A DNA stretch of 64,000 nt from Solirubrum puertoriconensis (GTDB lineage Bacteria > Bacteroidota > Bacteroidia > Cytophagales > Hymenobacteraceae), in NCBI RefSeq assembly GCF_001483135.1, contig NZ_LNAL01000008.1, forward strand, positions 620,001 through 684,000. Reading direction: 5' to 3'. This document shows, piece after piece, positions 44,275 to 53,100 of this stretch. The notes beneath the pieces were generated by a model. The model was given only the letters and a program-made list of their open reading frames with translations, was not told the origin of the DNA and searched no databases. How positions within the stretch are numbered: the stretch's first letter is position 1; every line of letters begins with the position of its first letter. The position numbers and the translations under genes are program-made.

Positions 44275-45039
44275 ATGCGTAAGAACATCGTTGCCGGCAA
44301 CTGGAAGATGAACATGACTCTTCAGGACGGCCAGGCCCTCGTTTCGGAAATCGTGAACATGGTGCAGGACGAAGTAACCGGCTCCGAGGTGGAGGTGGTT
44401 ATTGCGCCGCCCTTCCCGCTGCTGCCCGTTATCGGCCGCATGCTGCCCGAGGGTGGCCGCATTCACCTAGGTGCCCAAAACTGCCACCAAAAGGAGAGCG
44501 GCGCGTTCACCGGCGAGGTATCGGCTAAGCTGCTGGCTTCGGTAGGCACGGAGTACGTTATCCTAGGTCACTCGGAGCGCCGCCAGTACTTCGGCGAAGA
44601 CGACGAACTGCTGAGCCAGAAGCTGAAGGCTGCCCTAGCTGCCGGCCTGCGCCCCATCTTCTGCGTGGGCGAGTCGCTCGAAACCCGCGAGCGGGAAGAA
44701 ACCTTCGCGTTCATTGCCAGCCAGCTGAAAAACGGCTTGTTCCACCTCTCCAACGAGGAGTTTGAGCGCGTGGTAATTGCTTACGAACCCATTTGGGCCA
44801 TTGGCACCGGCAAAACGGCTACCAGCCAGCAAGCACAGGAGGTACATGCGTTCATCCGCGAGCAAATTGCCCGCGCCTACGACGCCCAAGCGGCTTTGAA
44901 CACCACCATCCTGTACGGCGGCTCGGCCAATGCCCAGAACGCCCGCGAGCTGTTTTCGCAGCCCGATGTTGATGGCGGCCTGATCGGCGGTGCTTCGCTG
45001 AAATCGCGCGACTTCACCGAAATCATCAAGTCATTTTAA
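44275..45039 (+). CDS. tpiA: Triose-phosphate isomerase
   Basis: The 254-residue glycolytic enzyme interconverts glyceraldehyde-3-phosphate and dihydroxyacetone phosphate. The N-terminus RKNIVAGNWKMNMTLQDG carries the substrate lysine; the catalytic histidine is in LGHSERRQYF; the catalytic glutamate is in AYEPIWAIGTGKTA; the phosphate-binding loops are ILYGGSANAQN and VDGGLIGGASLK. ATG 44275 is the family start. It has its own promoter region behind a terminator, so it is probably a single-gene transcript. Confidence 0.95.
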   Translation: MRKNIVAGNWKMNMTLQDGQALVSEIVNMVQDEVTGSEVEVVIAPPFPLLPVIGRMLPEGGRIHLGAQNCHQKESGAFTGEVSAKLLASVGTEYVILGHSERRQYFGEDDELLSQKLKAALAAGLRPIFCVGESLETREREETFAFIASQLKNGLFHLSNEEFERVVIAYEPIWAIGTGKTATSQQAQEVHAFIREQIARAYDAQAALNTTILYGGSANAQNARELFSQPDVDGGLIGGASLKSRDFTEIIKSF

Positions 45040-45221
45040 GACTGATATTCAGGTTGTAGCTGTTGCATAAACTTATTGTAAGTGGGTTTACTGACTAAAA
45101 ATAATGGTCTGGTAAACGCACTTACAATGCTTTTCGCGCTTATCCAACCGTTGCTCGCACAGCTACCTAGGCCCGAATCAAAATGGCGCGGTACTTGTCG
45201 GTACCGACAGAAATCTGCTCT

Positions 45222-45602
45222 ATGCTCTTAGCTACTCTCGTTTCGACATTGCTCTGGCTGCAGCCCGCCAGCGCGCCCAAAGTACCCTTTGCGGTGCAGC
45301 AACAGCGCGGTGGCTACGTCGATCCGTGCAAAATTTACGGTAGCATTTACTTGGAGCGTGACCCGCGCCGCCGGGCGTACTGTTCGGCCACCGTGTTCGT
45401 GGAGCAGCAAGATGCCTTTGCCAGTCTCGTGGTGTATCAGGAGGCCAACAAGCTCTTTGCCGATAAGCCGGGCATGTGGTACATCACCGACGCACGCGAC
45501 TTTGCCGACTACACCGTGCTCGTAACCGACAACCGTGCCTTCGCCGATTTTGGCATCTTCTACACCAAAGTGCGCTCGTTTGCAGGCTGCCGCCAAAACT
45601 AG
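45222..45602 (+). CDS. Secreted DUF6150-family protein
   Basis: The 126-residue product starts at ATG 45222 (MLLATLVSTLLWLQPASA signal peptide); an in-frame ATG at 45183 would add 13 residues and cannot be ruled out. The mature part KIYGSIYLERDPRRRAYCSA, ATVFVEQQDAFASLVV, then LFADKPGMWYITDARDFADY and NRAFADFGIFYTKVRSFAGC matches DUF6150, small exported proteins of unknown function. Paired cysteines suggest a disulfide. It ends 22 bases before a strong terminator. Confidence 0.85.
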   Translation: MLLATLVSTLLWLQPASAPKVPFAVQQQRGGYVDPCKIYGSIYLERDPRRRAYCSATVFVEQQDAFASLVVYQEANKLFADKPGMWYITDARDFADYTVLVTDNRAFADFGIFYTKVRSFAGCRQN

Positions 45603-45624
45603 GGCGCCGCTCGCTACCAGCTAC

Positions 45625-45670
45625 AAGGCCCGGCCGCAACGGTACCACGTTGCGGCCGGGCCTTTGTTTT
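45625..45670. terminator. Bidirectional terminator
   Basis: A 17-bp perfect stem (45625-45641 with 45648-45664) around a GTACCA loop, followed by a T-rich tail. It separates the DUF6150 gene from the convergent OmpA-type gene. Confidence 0.88.
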
Positions 45671-45683
45671 AAGAGGCTTGCTG

Positions 45684-46004
45684 CTACAGCTTCACGAGCT
45701 CCACGCGCCGGTTTTGGGCTTTGTGGGGCTCCGTATCGTTAGCCACCAGCGGCTTATCGGAGCCAAAGCCAGCGGCTCGCAACCGCTCGGTTGCAATGCC
45801 GGCTTGCGTAAGCTTCGCTACCACGGCCTGCGCCCGGCCCTGCGATAATTGCCGGTTGTGGGCTGGGCTGCCGGTGTTGTCGGTATGGCCCTCCACACCT
45901 AAGCGCAGCTGCGGATGCTGGCGCAGCAGGGTTACTACCTCGGCAACCGTGGGCTCCGATTCGGGCCGGATAGTGGTCTGGTCCGTGTCGAAGTTCACGT
46001 ACAA
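45684..46004 (-). pseudogene. C-terminal OmpA domain of a frameshifted lipoprotein
   Basis: These 106 residues (YVNFDTDQTTIRPESEPTV through GVEGHTDNTGS and NRRVELVKL) form a nearly complete OmpA-like peptidoglycan-binding domain, with the Asp and Arg expected to hold diaminopimelate (NTG...NRQLSQGRA and PHKAQNRRVEL). It has no start codon of its own in a good context and lies in the -1/+2 frame relative to the lipoprotein upstream. One extra A in the A9 run at about 46028-46036 would join them as KKKLDAEGHATLYVNFD. It is thus the detached 3' part of one gene. Confidence 0.8.
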
Positions 46005-46024
46005 GGTAGCGTGCCCTTCAGCAT

Positions 46025-46732
46025 CTAGTTTTTTTTTATTTCAGCGGCTGGTACCACCGAAATCTGCTGAGGCATGGCGGCTTTCTCGGCTACGTTCAGG
46101 TAGTAGTTATCGTTCTGCTTTTGCACGTGCATCCAGATTTCTTTGTCTTTCTGGCGAATCACGTACACGTCGTATTCGGCTGAATAGCCGGAGATGCCGC
46201 CTTTTTTGGCGACGTCGCTGCCGCCTACTTTCTCCACGGCTTCGTCAGGTATGGCGCCCGAAAACACCTTCACGCCGCCTACGCTGTTGATAAAGTTCTC
46301 GTAGTTGCGGCGCACCATCAGATCCGATGCTTGCTTTTTGTCATCAACCGGGAGGAAGCGGCGGCGCAGCACATGGCCTTCCACGGCCACCAGGTTTTTA
46401 CCGTCGTAGAAGTAAGAGCGGTCGAACTCGTAGTCTACGCTGTCGCTGTTGTACGGAATGCGGTAGCCTTTCATGGCGCCCACGTAAGGGAACCTGCCCA
46501 GGTTGGCCGTCGAAACGGGTACGCTGTTGATGTCGAAGGTAGCAGCAGCCTGGGGCGTGGTAGCCGGTGTCGTAGCGGCTGCGGTTTCAGCGGCAGGGGC
46601 TGCTGGGGTGGTAGCGGCAGTAGCTTCGGGAGTGGTGGTTTCGGCCGCCGTTTCTTTCGATTCTTTGGAGCCGCAAGAGCCCGCCAGGGTCAAGAGGGTG
46701 CAGCTGGCAGCTAAGCGCAAGGCTTGTTTCAT
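46025..46732 (-). CDS. N-terminal part of a frameshifted OmpA-family lipoprotein
   Basis: The 235-residue frame starts at 46732 (MKQALRLAASCTLLTLAGSC, lipobox) and has an Ala/Thr linker, then a beta-rich domain (VDYEFDRSYFYDGKNLVAV, RNYENFINSVGGVKVFSGAI, EIWMHVQKQNDNYYLNVAEK). It stops at EIKKN* right after a run of nine A. One more A would continue into the OmpA domain just downstream. The whole would be about 340 residues: surface lipoprotein domain plus peptidoglycan anchor. The break may be a genuine mutation, a phase-variable tract or a homopolymer sequencing error. Confidence 0.85.
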   Translation of the reverse strand: MKQALRLAASCTLLTLAGSCGSKESKETAAETTTPEATAATTPAAPAAETAAATTPATTPQAAATFDINSVPVSTANLGRFPYVGAMKGYRIPYNSDSVDYEFDRSYFYDGKNLVAVEGHVLRRRFLPVDDKKQASDLMVRRNYENFINSVGGVKVFSGAIPDEAVEKVGGSDVAKKGGISGYSAEYDVYVIRQKDKEIWMHVQKQNDNYYLNVAEKAAMPQQISVVPAAEIKKN

Positions 46733-46918
46733 GGGATGGTGAACGGTAGGATAGAATGGGTGTAGTTGAGCCACAAAGCAAATAATATTTTAATACTTCT
46801 ATGTTTTGTGCAGCCGAAGTGACGCTGGGGAAGCCAGCATCGGGCAGTTTTTTCTCCGACCTTTGCTTCTGCAACGCGCTGCTACTTATGCCGGCGCTTT
46901 CATCTCCTTAAGTTGCTC

Positions 46919-47761
46919 ATGGATTTTATTGAACTCCGCGTAACGGCTCCGGCCGACCTCACCGATATACTGGTTGCCGAGCTGGGCGAAGTCGGCTTTG
47001 ATACCTTCGAAGACAACGACGAAGGTTTTTGCGCCTACACCACCGAAGACGCCTTCAATCAGGATGCCGTGTCGGAGGTGCTGGCCAAGTACGCCACCTG
47101 GCCCAGCGGCCACCCCACCGCCGACAGCCGCGTGATTACGCGTCAGAACTGGAATACGGAGTGGGAGAAAAACTTTGAGCCGCTGGTAATCGGCGAACAG
47201 GTATCGGTGCGCGCACCTTTCCACCCCGAGCGGCCCGACTTGCCCTACGATATCGTGATTATGCCGCGCATGTCGTTTGGTACCGGCCACCACAACACCA
47301 CGGCCCTGATGATTGAGAACCAGCTTACCGTGGACCACCAGGGCAAGCGCGTGCTCGATATGGGCTGCGGCACGGGCATCCTGGCCATTATGGCGGTGCA
47401 CCTGGGCGCCAACTACGTGCTGGCCGTGGATGTGGAGCCCTGGACGGCCGAAAACGCCGCCGACAACGCCCTGGAAAACAACGTGCAGGACAAAGTAGAA
47501 GCGCGCCTAGGTGACATTTCGGCCCTCGACGGCGAAGAGCCCTTCGATATCATCCTGGCCAACATCAACCGCAACGTATTGCTCGAAGATATGGGCGCCT
47601 ACTACCGCTACCTGCGGCCCGGCGGCCCCATTTTGTTCTCGGGCTTCTACGAAGAGGATATGCACCTCATCCGCGATGCGGCCGAGAAGGAAGGCTTCCG
47701 CTACCAGTCGATGCGCACCCGCAACGATTGGGTATCAGCCATTTTCATCAATCCCCAATAA
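46919..47761 (+). CDS. prmA: Ribosomal protein L11 methyltransferase
   Basis: The 280-residue enzyme trimethylates ribosomal protein L11 using S-adenosylmethionine. The SAM site is VLDMGCGTGILAIMAVHLG, followed by AVDVEPWTAENAADNALENN and DIILANINRNVLLEDM, where NPPY-like LANINRN binds the substrate amine. The N-terminal domain (ELRVTAPADLTDILVAELGE) contacts L11. ATG 46919 is used. A GACCTTTG box (46857-46864, one mismatch to the -7 consensus) lies about 55 bases upstream. A strong terminator follows. Confidence 0.93.
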   Translation: MDFIELRVTAPADLTDILVAELGEVGFDTFEDNDEGFCAYTTEDAFNQDAVSEVLAKYATWPSGHPTADSRVITRQNWNTEWEKNFEPLVIGEQVSVRAPFHPERPDLPYDIVIMPRMSFGTGHHNTTALMIENQLTVDHQGKRVLDMGCGTGILAIMAVHLGANYVLAVDVEPWTAENAADNALENNVQDKVEARLGDISALDGEEPFDIILANINRNVLLEDMGAYYRYLRPGGPILFSGFYEEDMHLIRDAAEKEGFRYQSMRTRNDWVSAIFINPQ

Positions 47762-47781
47762 GCTAGTTGTAGCTTCATCAG

Positions 47782-47823
47782 CAAGCGCCCGCAGCCGTAA
47801 TACGGCTGCGGGCGCTTGGCTTT
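47782..47823 (+). terminator. Intrinsic terminator after prmA
   Basis: An 18-bp perfect stem (47782-47799 with 47801-47818) with a minimal loop, followed by GCTTTT. Confidence 0.85.
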
Positions 47824-48043
47824 TGTACTATTCAGAACCAATAGAAAACAGAATAGATTTGAAATAGATGAGCTAAATAGATTATATTTAATATTTGTAA
47901 AAGTATATTTTTTACCCGTTTTTCGTGCCGCTAGCTAGTGACTTATTCGGGGCAAAGCTGATCAGTAGGCAGGGCTTTGCGCGGTGCCAATCGTGGCATC
48001 GGGTGGCTGATGAAGGAATCGATTTATCTACTCCGAGTATGCA

Positions 48044-49636
48044 ATGAAACAAGTACGACTTTTATTACTCGCCTTATTCTATTGGCTGGCTGCGTTGCCA
48101 GCCCTCGCCCAGGTTGAATGGGAATGGGCCGAGGCCCAGCCGTTCAGAGTAAACGCCGTAGCCACCGATGCCGTGGGCCGCGTGTACGTGACGGGCAGCT
48201 TCAGCGGCACCATTACGCTGGGTCAACAACAACTCACGGCCCAAAGCACCGGCACCGATTTGCTCGTGGCCCGCTTCAGCCCCGAGGGCAAAGTGGATTG
48301 GGCTAACTCCCTAGGTGCCGCGCCTATCTTTAACGGCGGCAACAGCAGTGCCAGCGGCACCGACATCAGCGTGAACCCGCAGACGGGGGAGGCCTCCGTG
48401 GTGGGCAGCTACGGTGGCAATCTAATTGGAGTACCTGGCTCCGAGCCCGGCGACCCGGCCGTAAGCCGCATGGTGGTTCTTAAGCTGGCCAACAGTGGCC
48501 GCATTCAGTGGGTAGTGCGCGCTGGCACCTTTAACCCGGCTACAATTGGCAATGCCATTGCCTCCGATTTGTTGGGCAACACCCACGTATCGGGCAGCAC
48601 CAATGGCGGGTTTAATCTGAGCAACGGCAGCACGTTCGGCACGGGTAGCCGCAGCATGTTCGTATTGTCGCTGGGCCCAACTGGCCAAACTCGCTGGATA
48701 GTGGGCGGACAAAGCACCCTCGGTGCCAACGCCGACGACATTGCTACCGATGCCCAGAACAACGTGTACGTGCTCGGCCGTTACTTTGGCCCGTTCCAGT
48801 TTGGCAACGCCTCTTTTAACGGCGACGGCAACACCTTTTTGGCTAAGCTAGCTAACCAAACGGGTACTCCACTTTGGGTACGCAGTGGCGTAAGCGCTGG
48901 CGCCGGCTCGCTGGCCGTAGATGCGGCGGGCAGCAGCTACATCGGGGGCCGTGCGGGCAGCAGCGTGAGTTTTGGAGGCGTTTCGCTCAACATCAGTTCC
49001 GGTTCAGTGGGCTTCGTCATTCACGTCGGGCAGAACAGCAATACCGAGTGGATCCGTTCGGTGGGCGACGCGGCCTCAAATGCGCCGGTTGAAGTGGCTA
49101 CGGTACCTGCCTCGAACGGTGGAGCCGCGCGGGTAGTAGTGGGGCTTACGCGGCCCAACAATGCGGCTACGGTTCTGGCTTTGCGTGCCAATGGCACCAT
49201 TATTTGGCAGGAGCAAGCCAGCGGCGGCCAGAGCAACATCCGCGACGTGGCCGTGGCGCCCGGGCTGCGCATTTACCTAGGCGGCACGCTTTCGGGGCAG
49301 GTGCAGTTTGGGGCCGACGCAGTTGGCGCCAACGGCCCTACCGATTACCTGGCTGCCTTGGCGCCGCGGGCCAATCCCTTACGCTTCAACTGGGATGCGT
49401 TGAGCGTATTCCCGAATCCGGCCACAGTGCAGCTCTCGGTGCAAGTGCCGCCCCTGCCGGCCGTGCACATTCAACTGGTCAACCTGAACGGCCGCGTGGT
49501 GCGCGAGGTGCGCCTGCCTGCCAGCCGCCAGCCTCAAACTGCCACGCTCGATGTGCGTGAGCTGCCCGGCGGCTTGTACAACCTGCGCCTCACCGCAGGC
49601 GGCGAAACCATTAGCCGCCTGGTGCAAATTCGCTAG
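48044..49636 (+). CDS. Type IX secreted protein with SBBP-like repeats
   Basis: The 530-residue product has a signal peptide (MKQVRLLLLALFYWLAALPA), then beta-propeller-like units of the SBBP type (VNAVATDAVGRVYVTGSFSG, DIATDAQNNVYVLGRYFGPF, LAVDAAGSSYIGGRAGSSVS). From about 450 a type A sorting domain follows: LSVFPNPATVQLSVQVP, HIQLVNLNGRVVREV, ELPGGLYNLRLTAGGE and the basic end SRLVQIR. Such proteins are exported by the type IX (Por/gliding) system and anchored at the surface. GldB and GldD encoded here are parts of that machinery. Confidence 0.9.
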   Translation: MKQVRLLLLALFYWLAALPALAQVEWEWAEAQPFRVNAVATDAVGRVYVTGSFSGTITLGQQQLTAQSTGTDLLVARFSPEGKVDWANSLGAAPIFNGGNSSASGTDISVNPQTGEASVVGSYGGNLIGVPGSEPGDPAVSRMVVLKLANSGRIQWVVRAGTFNPATIGNAIASDLLGNTHVSGSTNGGFNLSNGSTFGTGSRSMFVLSLGPTGQTRWIVGGQSTLGANADDIATDAQNNVYVLGRYFGPFQFGNASFNGDGNTFLAKLANQTGTPLWVRSGVSAGAGSLAVDAAGSSYIGGRAGSSVSFGGVSLNISSGSVGFVIHVGQNSNTEWIRSVGDAASNAPVEVATVPASNGGAARVVVGLTRPNNAATVLALRANGTIIWQEQASGGQSNIRDVAVAPGLRIYLGGTLSGQVQFGADAVGANGPTDYLAALAPRANPLRFNWDALSVFPNPATVQLSVQVPPLPAVHIQLVNLNGRVVREVRLPASRQPQTATLDVRELPGGLYNLRLTAGGETISRLVQIR

Positions 49637-49661
49637 CGCAGAAGCCTGCTAACATGACTCG

Positions 49662-49695
49662 GCCCCACCAGCCATTAAAACGGCTGGTGGGGCTT
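49662..49695 (+). terminator. Terminator-like hairpin after the type IX cargo gene
   Basis: A 12-bp perfect stem (GCCCCACCAGCC with its complement) and 8-base loop, 26 bases after the stop. The T run is short (TTGG), so it is weak. Confidence 0.65.
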
Positions 49696-49739
49696 GGTGC
49701 AGGGTGCCTACCGGCAATGCAACAGCTAACGGCCGATGC

Positions 49740-49823
49740 TGCCTACAGCTGCCCGCCGCACTGCCGAGCGGCGTGTACCTGGTGCGCAGCGGACCGCAGG
49801 CTCAGCGCCTCATAATTGAATAA
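49740..49823 (+). pseudogene. Remnant of a type IX sorting-domain C-terminus
   Basis: One frame reads LQLPAALPSGVYLVRSGPQA then QRLIIE and a TAA at 49821-49823. This is the last strand pair of a type A sorting domain (LP.GVYLVR...RLIIE), with no matching upstream domain in the same frame. It lies right after an intact cargo gene. It is likely the leftover of a deleted neighbouring cargo gene or of a tandem duplication. Confidence 0.55.
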
Positions 49824-49868
49824 GCTGGCAGGTGCAAATAGGCTAACTCATCTACTGTCTACTTAATA

Positions 49869-49910
49869 CGCCCGGCTGGTGGCTTCGTGCCGCCAGCCGG
49901 GCGTGTGCTT
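49869..49910 (+). terminator. Second terminator-like hairpin
   Basis: A 15-bp stem (CGCCCGGCTGGTGGC with its partner; one G-T pair) around TTCGT, followed by TGTGCTTTT. It may have ended the vanished cargo gene's transcript. Confidence 0.6.
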
Positions 49911-50143
49911 TTGCCCTAGGTGCCATAGAGTTGCTTTACATTGAGGCAAAGCAAAATACCTAGGACGAGTTAACTAATAAAATACTTCGAAGAGCGTTGT
50001 AGTCCTTCGAATATTCCACATTTACTACTTGGATGCATTCAATGTAAAATGTGGATTTTCAATTGGTTGACTACTGAGTTCCAATGAATGCGCCAAATTT
50101 TACCGAAATTGTAGGCGACTCATTTTGCCTTGAGGGCATTTGT

Positions 50144-53100
50144 ATGAAGCACTTCGCCACATGGGGGCTTTGCGCGTTGTTGGCGTGGGGTTCGGCTGCC
50201 ACCAGCCGGGCCCAAACTACCAAGCCACAACAGCCAGCCACAAATCCTACTCCATCTATTTCGCCTGTAGTACGCTACAGCACCACACCCTTTAGTACCG
50301 ATGCCGAGCAGTTTATCGGGGAGGTAGTAGCCCTTATGGCTACCACCAAAAACGCCCCAGCTATTGCGCTTACCGAGCAACTTCGGCAACTCTGGGCTAG
50401 CAATAAGCTAACCACTACGCAGCAAGGGAAAATCATTGAGCTGGCGCGCAAGATGCAGGCCCGCCGCTTAAAGCCACGTCCACACCTAGAGGCCTTTATC
50501 GGCCTGGTTGTAGCGGCCAAGCAGGGGCAACTGGCGCTCAATGACCTGCAAACCGATCAGCTGCTGGAGGTGACGGGCAAAGCGCTGGCACAACAGGACT
50601 TGCAAGAGCTGGAAAAGTTTGTGAACTCCAGCACGCAGTTCCTGAAAACCCGCGAGCTGTATACCTCGCGCTACAACCGGCTTAAGCTAAGCAGCAACAC
50701 CTTGGTGACGTTTGCCTACAACGACACCGACTACCCCACGCCGCCCGCGCCCAAGCCCGCCGACGTACCGGCCCCTATTACCCCCGAGCCACTCAAGCCC
50801 GCTGCTACGCCGCCCAAAGCTGCAACCAAGCCCGCTGCGAAACCGGCCGCCAAGCCTGCTGCTAAGAAGAAAAGCAGCGGCTGGGATGGTTGGGACACGG
50901 GCGGTTGGGACACCGGTGGTGGCTGGGGCTCCGACGATGGTTGGGGTACGCCCGTGAAGAAAAAAGCCGCGCCCGCCAAAAAAATCACTGCTGCCACGCC
51001 AGCCAAAACCGCTACGCAGCCTGCTGCCGAGGTAAAGGAACCCGAGCCAGAGCCCGAACCGCAGGCCCCGGCTTACAGCAGTTACTACGCGCCGCCCAGC
51101 ACCAAAGGCCCCGTGGTGGTGCTGAAGGATGCCGACTTGCTCATTGCCACCGCCTACGATTCGGTGGTGATTCAGAAAACCAGCGGCTCGCTCGTAACCA
51201 CTACGGGCAAGTACGTGGGGCAGGGCGGTACTTTCAACTGGCAACTCAACGGCAACCCGCTCTCGGCTGAGCTGGGCCCGTTTGATATGGACGTGAATAA
51301 GCCGCAGTTTAAAGCCGAGCCGGTTACGCTTACCTATGCAGCTGTGCTGGAGGCGCCCGTAAAAGGTGCTATGGCTTACAAAAGCGTGCAGAAGAAAAAC
51401 GGCGCCGACACGGGTTTCCCTAGGTTCGTGTCGCTCACCAACGATGCCCGCATCAAGAACATCGGCGAGAACATTAAGTACCAGGGTGGCTTCTCGCTGA
51501 ACGGCAAGCAGATGTACAGCTCCACGCTCGATGGTTCGCTGTCGCGCATCACCGTGGAGCTCGATGGCAAGCCGCGCTTCCGGGCAGCCTCGCGCAGCTA
51601 CATGCTCGGCGATACGCTGATTACTGCCGACCGTGCTGCCATCACCATCTTCGAGGATAAAGTAGACTCGCTCACCCACCCCGGCGTGAAGCTGAAGTAC
51701 TCGAAGCCCCGCCGCGTACTGGTAATGGCCCGCGAAGAAGGCCTGTATAAAACCACGCCCTATTACGACTCATACCACCAAATGGAAATAGCGGCGGAGC
51801 AGGCCAAATGGAACCTCGCCACGCCTAACATCGATTTCCAGACCCTCACGGCCAAAAACCAGGTTACCGCCGATTTTGAGTCGAAGGAATTCTACACCAA
51901 CACGCGCTACCAGCAGATTAAGGGCATCAACAAGATGCACCCGCTGCAAATGGTGGTGGGCTACAGCCAGTCGCACGGCAATGCCAAGCGCTTTGCGGTG
52001 CAGGACTTAGCTAAGTCGCTTAACCTCAAAGAAGCCAACGTGCGCTCGGCGGTAGCCGGCCTCGCGCGCGACGGTTACGTGTCCATCAGTCCCGTGAACA
52101 GCGACATCACGTTGCTGCCCAAGGCAATGCACTACGTTAACTCGTCGCGGGGTAAAAAAGACTACGACCACATTGCCATCAAATCGTTGGCGCCGAACGG
52201 GCGTAACGCCTCACTGAACCTGAACAGCAACGTGCTCACGGTGCGGGGCGTCGACAAGTTTAACTTCTCCGACGACTCAATTGCCGTGTTTGTAAAGCCC
52301 GACTCGGCCATTGTGCGCGTGCAGAAGAACCGCAACATCGAGTTTAACGGTACGGTAGTGGCCTCGGCCTTCGTGTTCAAGGGCAAGGAGTTCAAGTTTG
52401 ATTACGACGGCTTCTACATCGACATGTTCAAGATCGACTCCATCATTGTGAAGGGGAAGAACTCGAAAGGTTCGGTGATGCGGGCACGTAAGGAAACCGA
52501 CTTCACGCTGACGAACAAAGACCGCCACTCGGCCGGCCGACTCTACATCAACGCGCCCAACAACAAATCGGGCCGCAAAAAGCTAGGTGCTTATCCCACC
52601 TTCGATGCTACCACGGGTGCATACGTGTTCTTCAACAAGCCCGAGGTATTGGGCGGCGCCTACGACACCACAATCTACTTTGATATTCCGCCCTTTAAGC
52701 TCGACTCGCTGAACAACGCCAACCGAACGGCGGTGGGCTTTAAGGGAACGTTTGTGTCGGGCGGTATCCTGCCGGATATCAAAACGAAGCTCTCGATGCA
52801 GGACGACGGCTCCCTAGGTTTCACCTACGCCGTGCCGAAGGATGGCTTCCCGGTGTACGGGGGCAAAGGCCGCCTGTTCAACCAAGTGCGCATGAGTAAC
52901 CGCGGTATCCAGGGCGTGGGCGAAATGACCTACCTCTCGAGCACCCTGCAAAGCGACCAGTTCATCTTCTATAAGGACTCGGTAGTGACGGTGGGCAAGA
53001 CGGCCCAAATCAAGGAGGGGCCGCTGAACGGGGCCGAGTACCCAAAGGTGGCCTTGCTGCCCGGCTACCAGATGAAATGGGTGGTAAAAGCCGACTCAAT

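Larger units (their letters stand above)
49637..50143. other. 507-bp intergenic region with hairpins and a sorting-domain remnant
   Basis: The stretch holds two CCAGCC/GGCTGG terminator-like hairpins, a short fragment encoding the end of a type IX sorting domain, two CCTAGG palindromes (49915-49920 and 49959-49964), and an AT-rich region with an inverted repeat (TCCACATTTAC at 50015-50025 with a near-copy at 50044-50055) that is probably the promoter area of the large gene at 50144. Confidence 0.6.

Noticed and set aside
50687-51679. 330-residue minus-strand frame opposite the large secreted-protein gene
   Set aside because: Gly/Arg-rich composition arises from the complement of the Ala/Pro/Lys linker.
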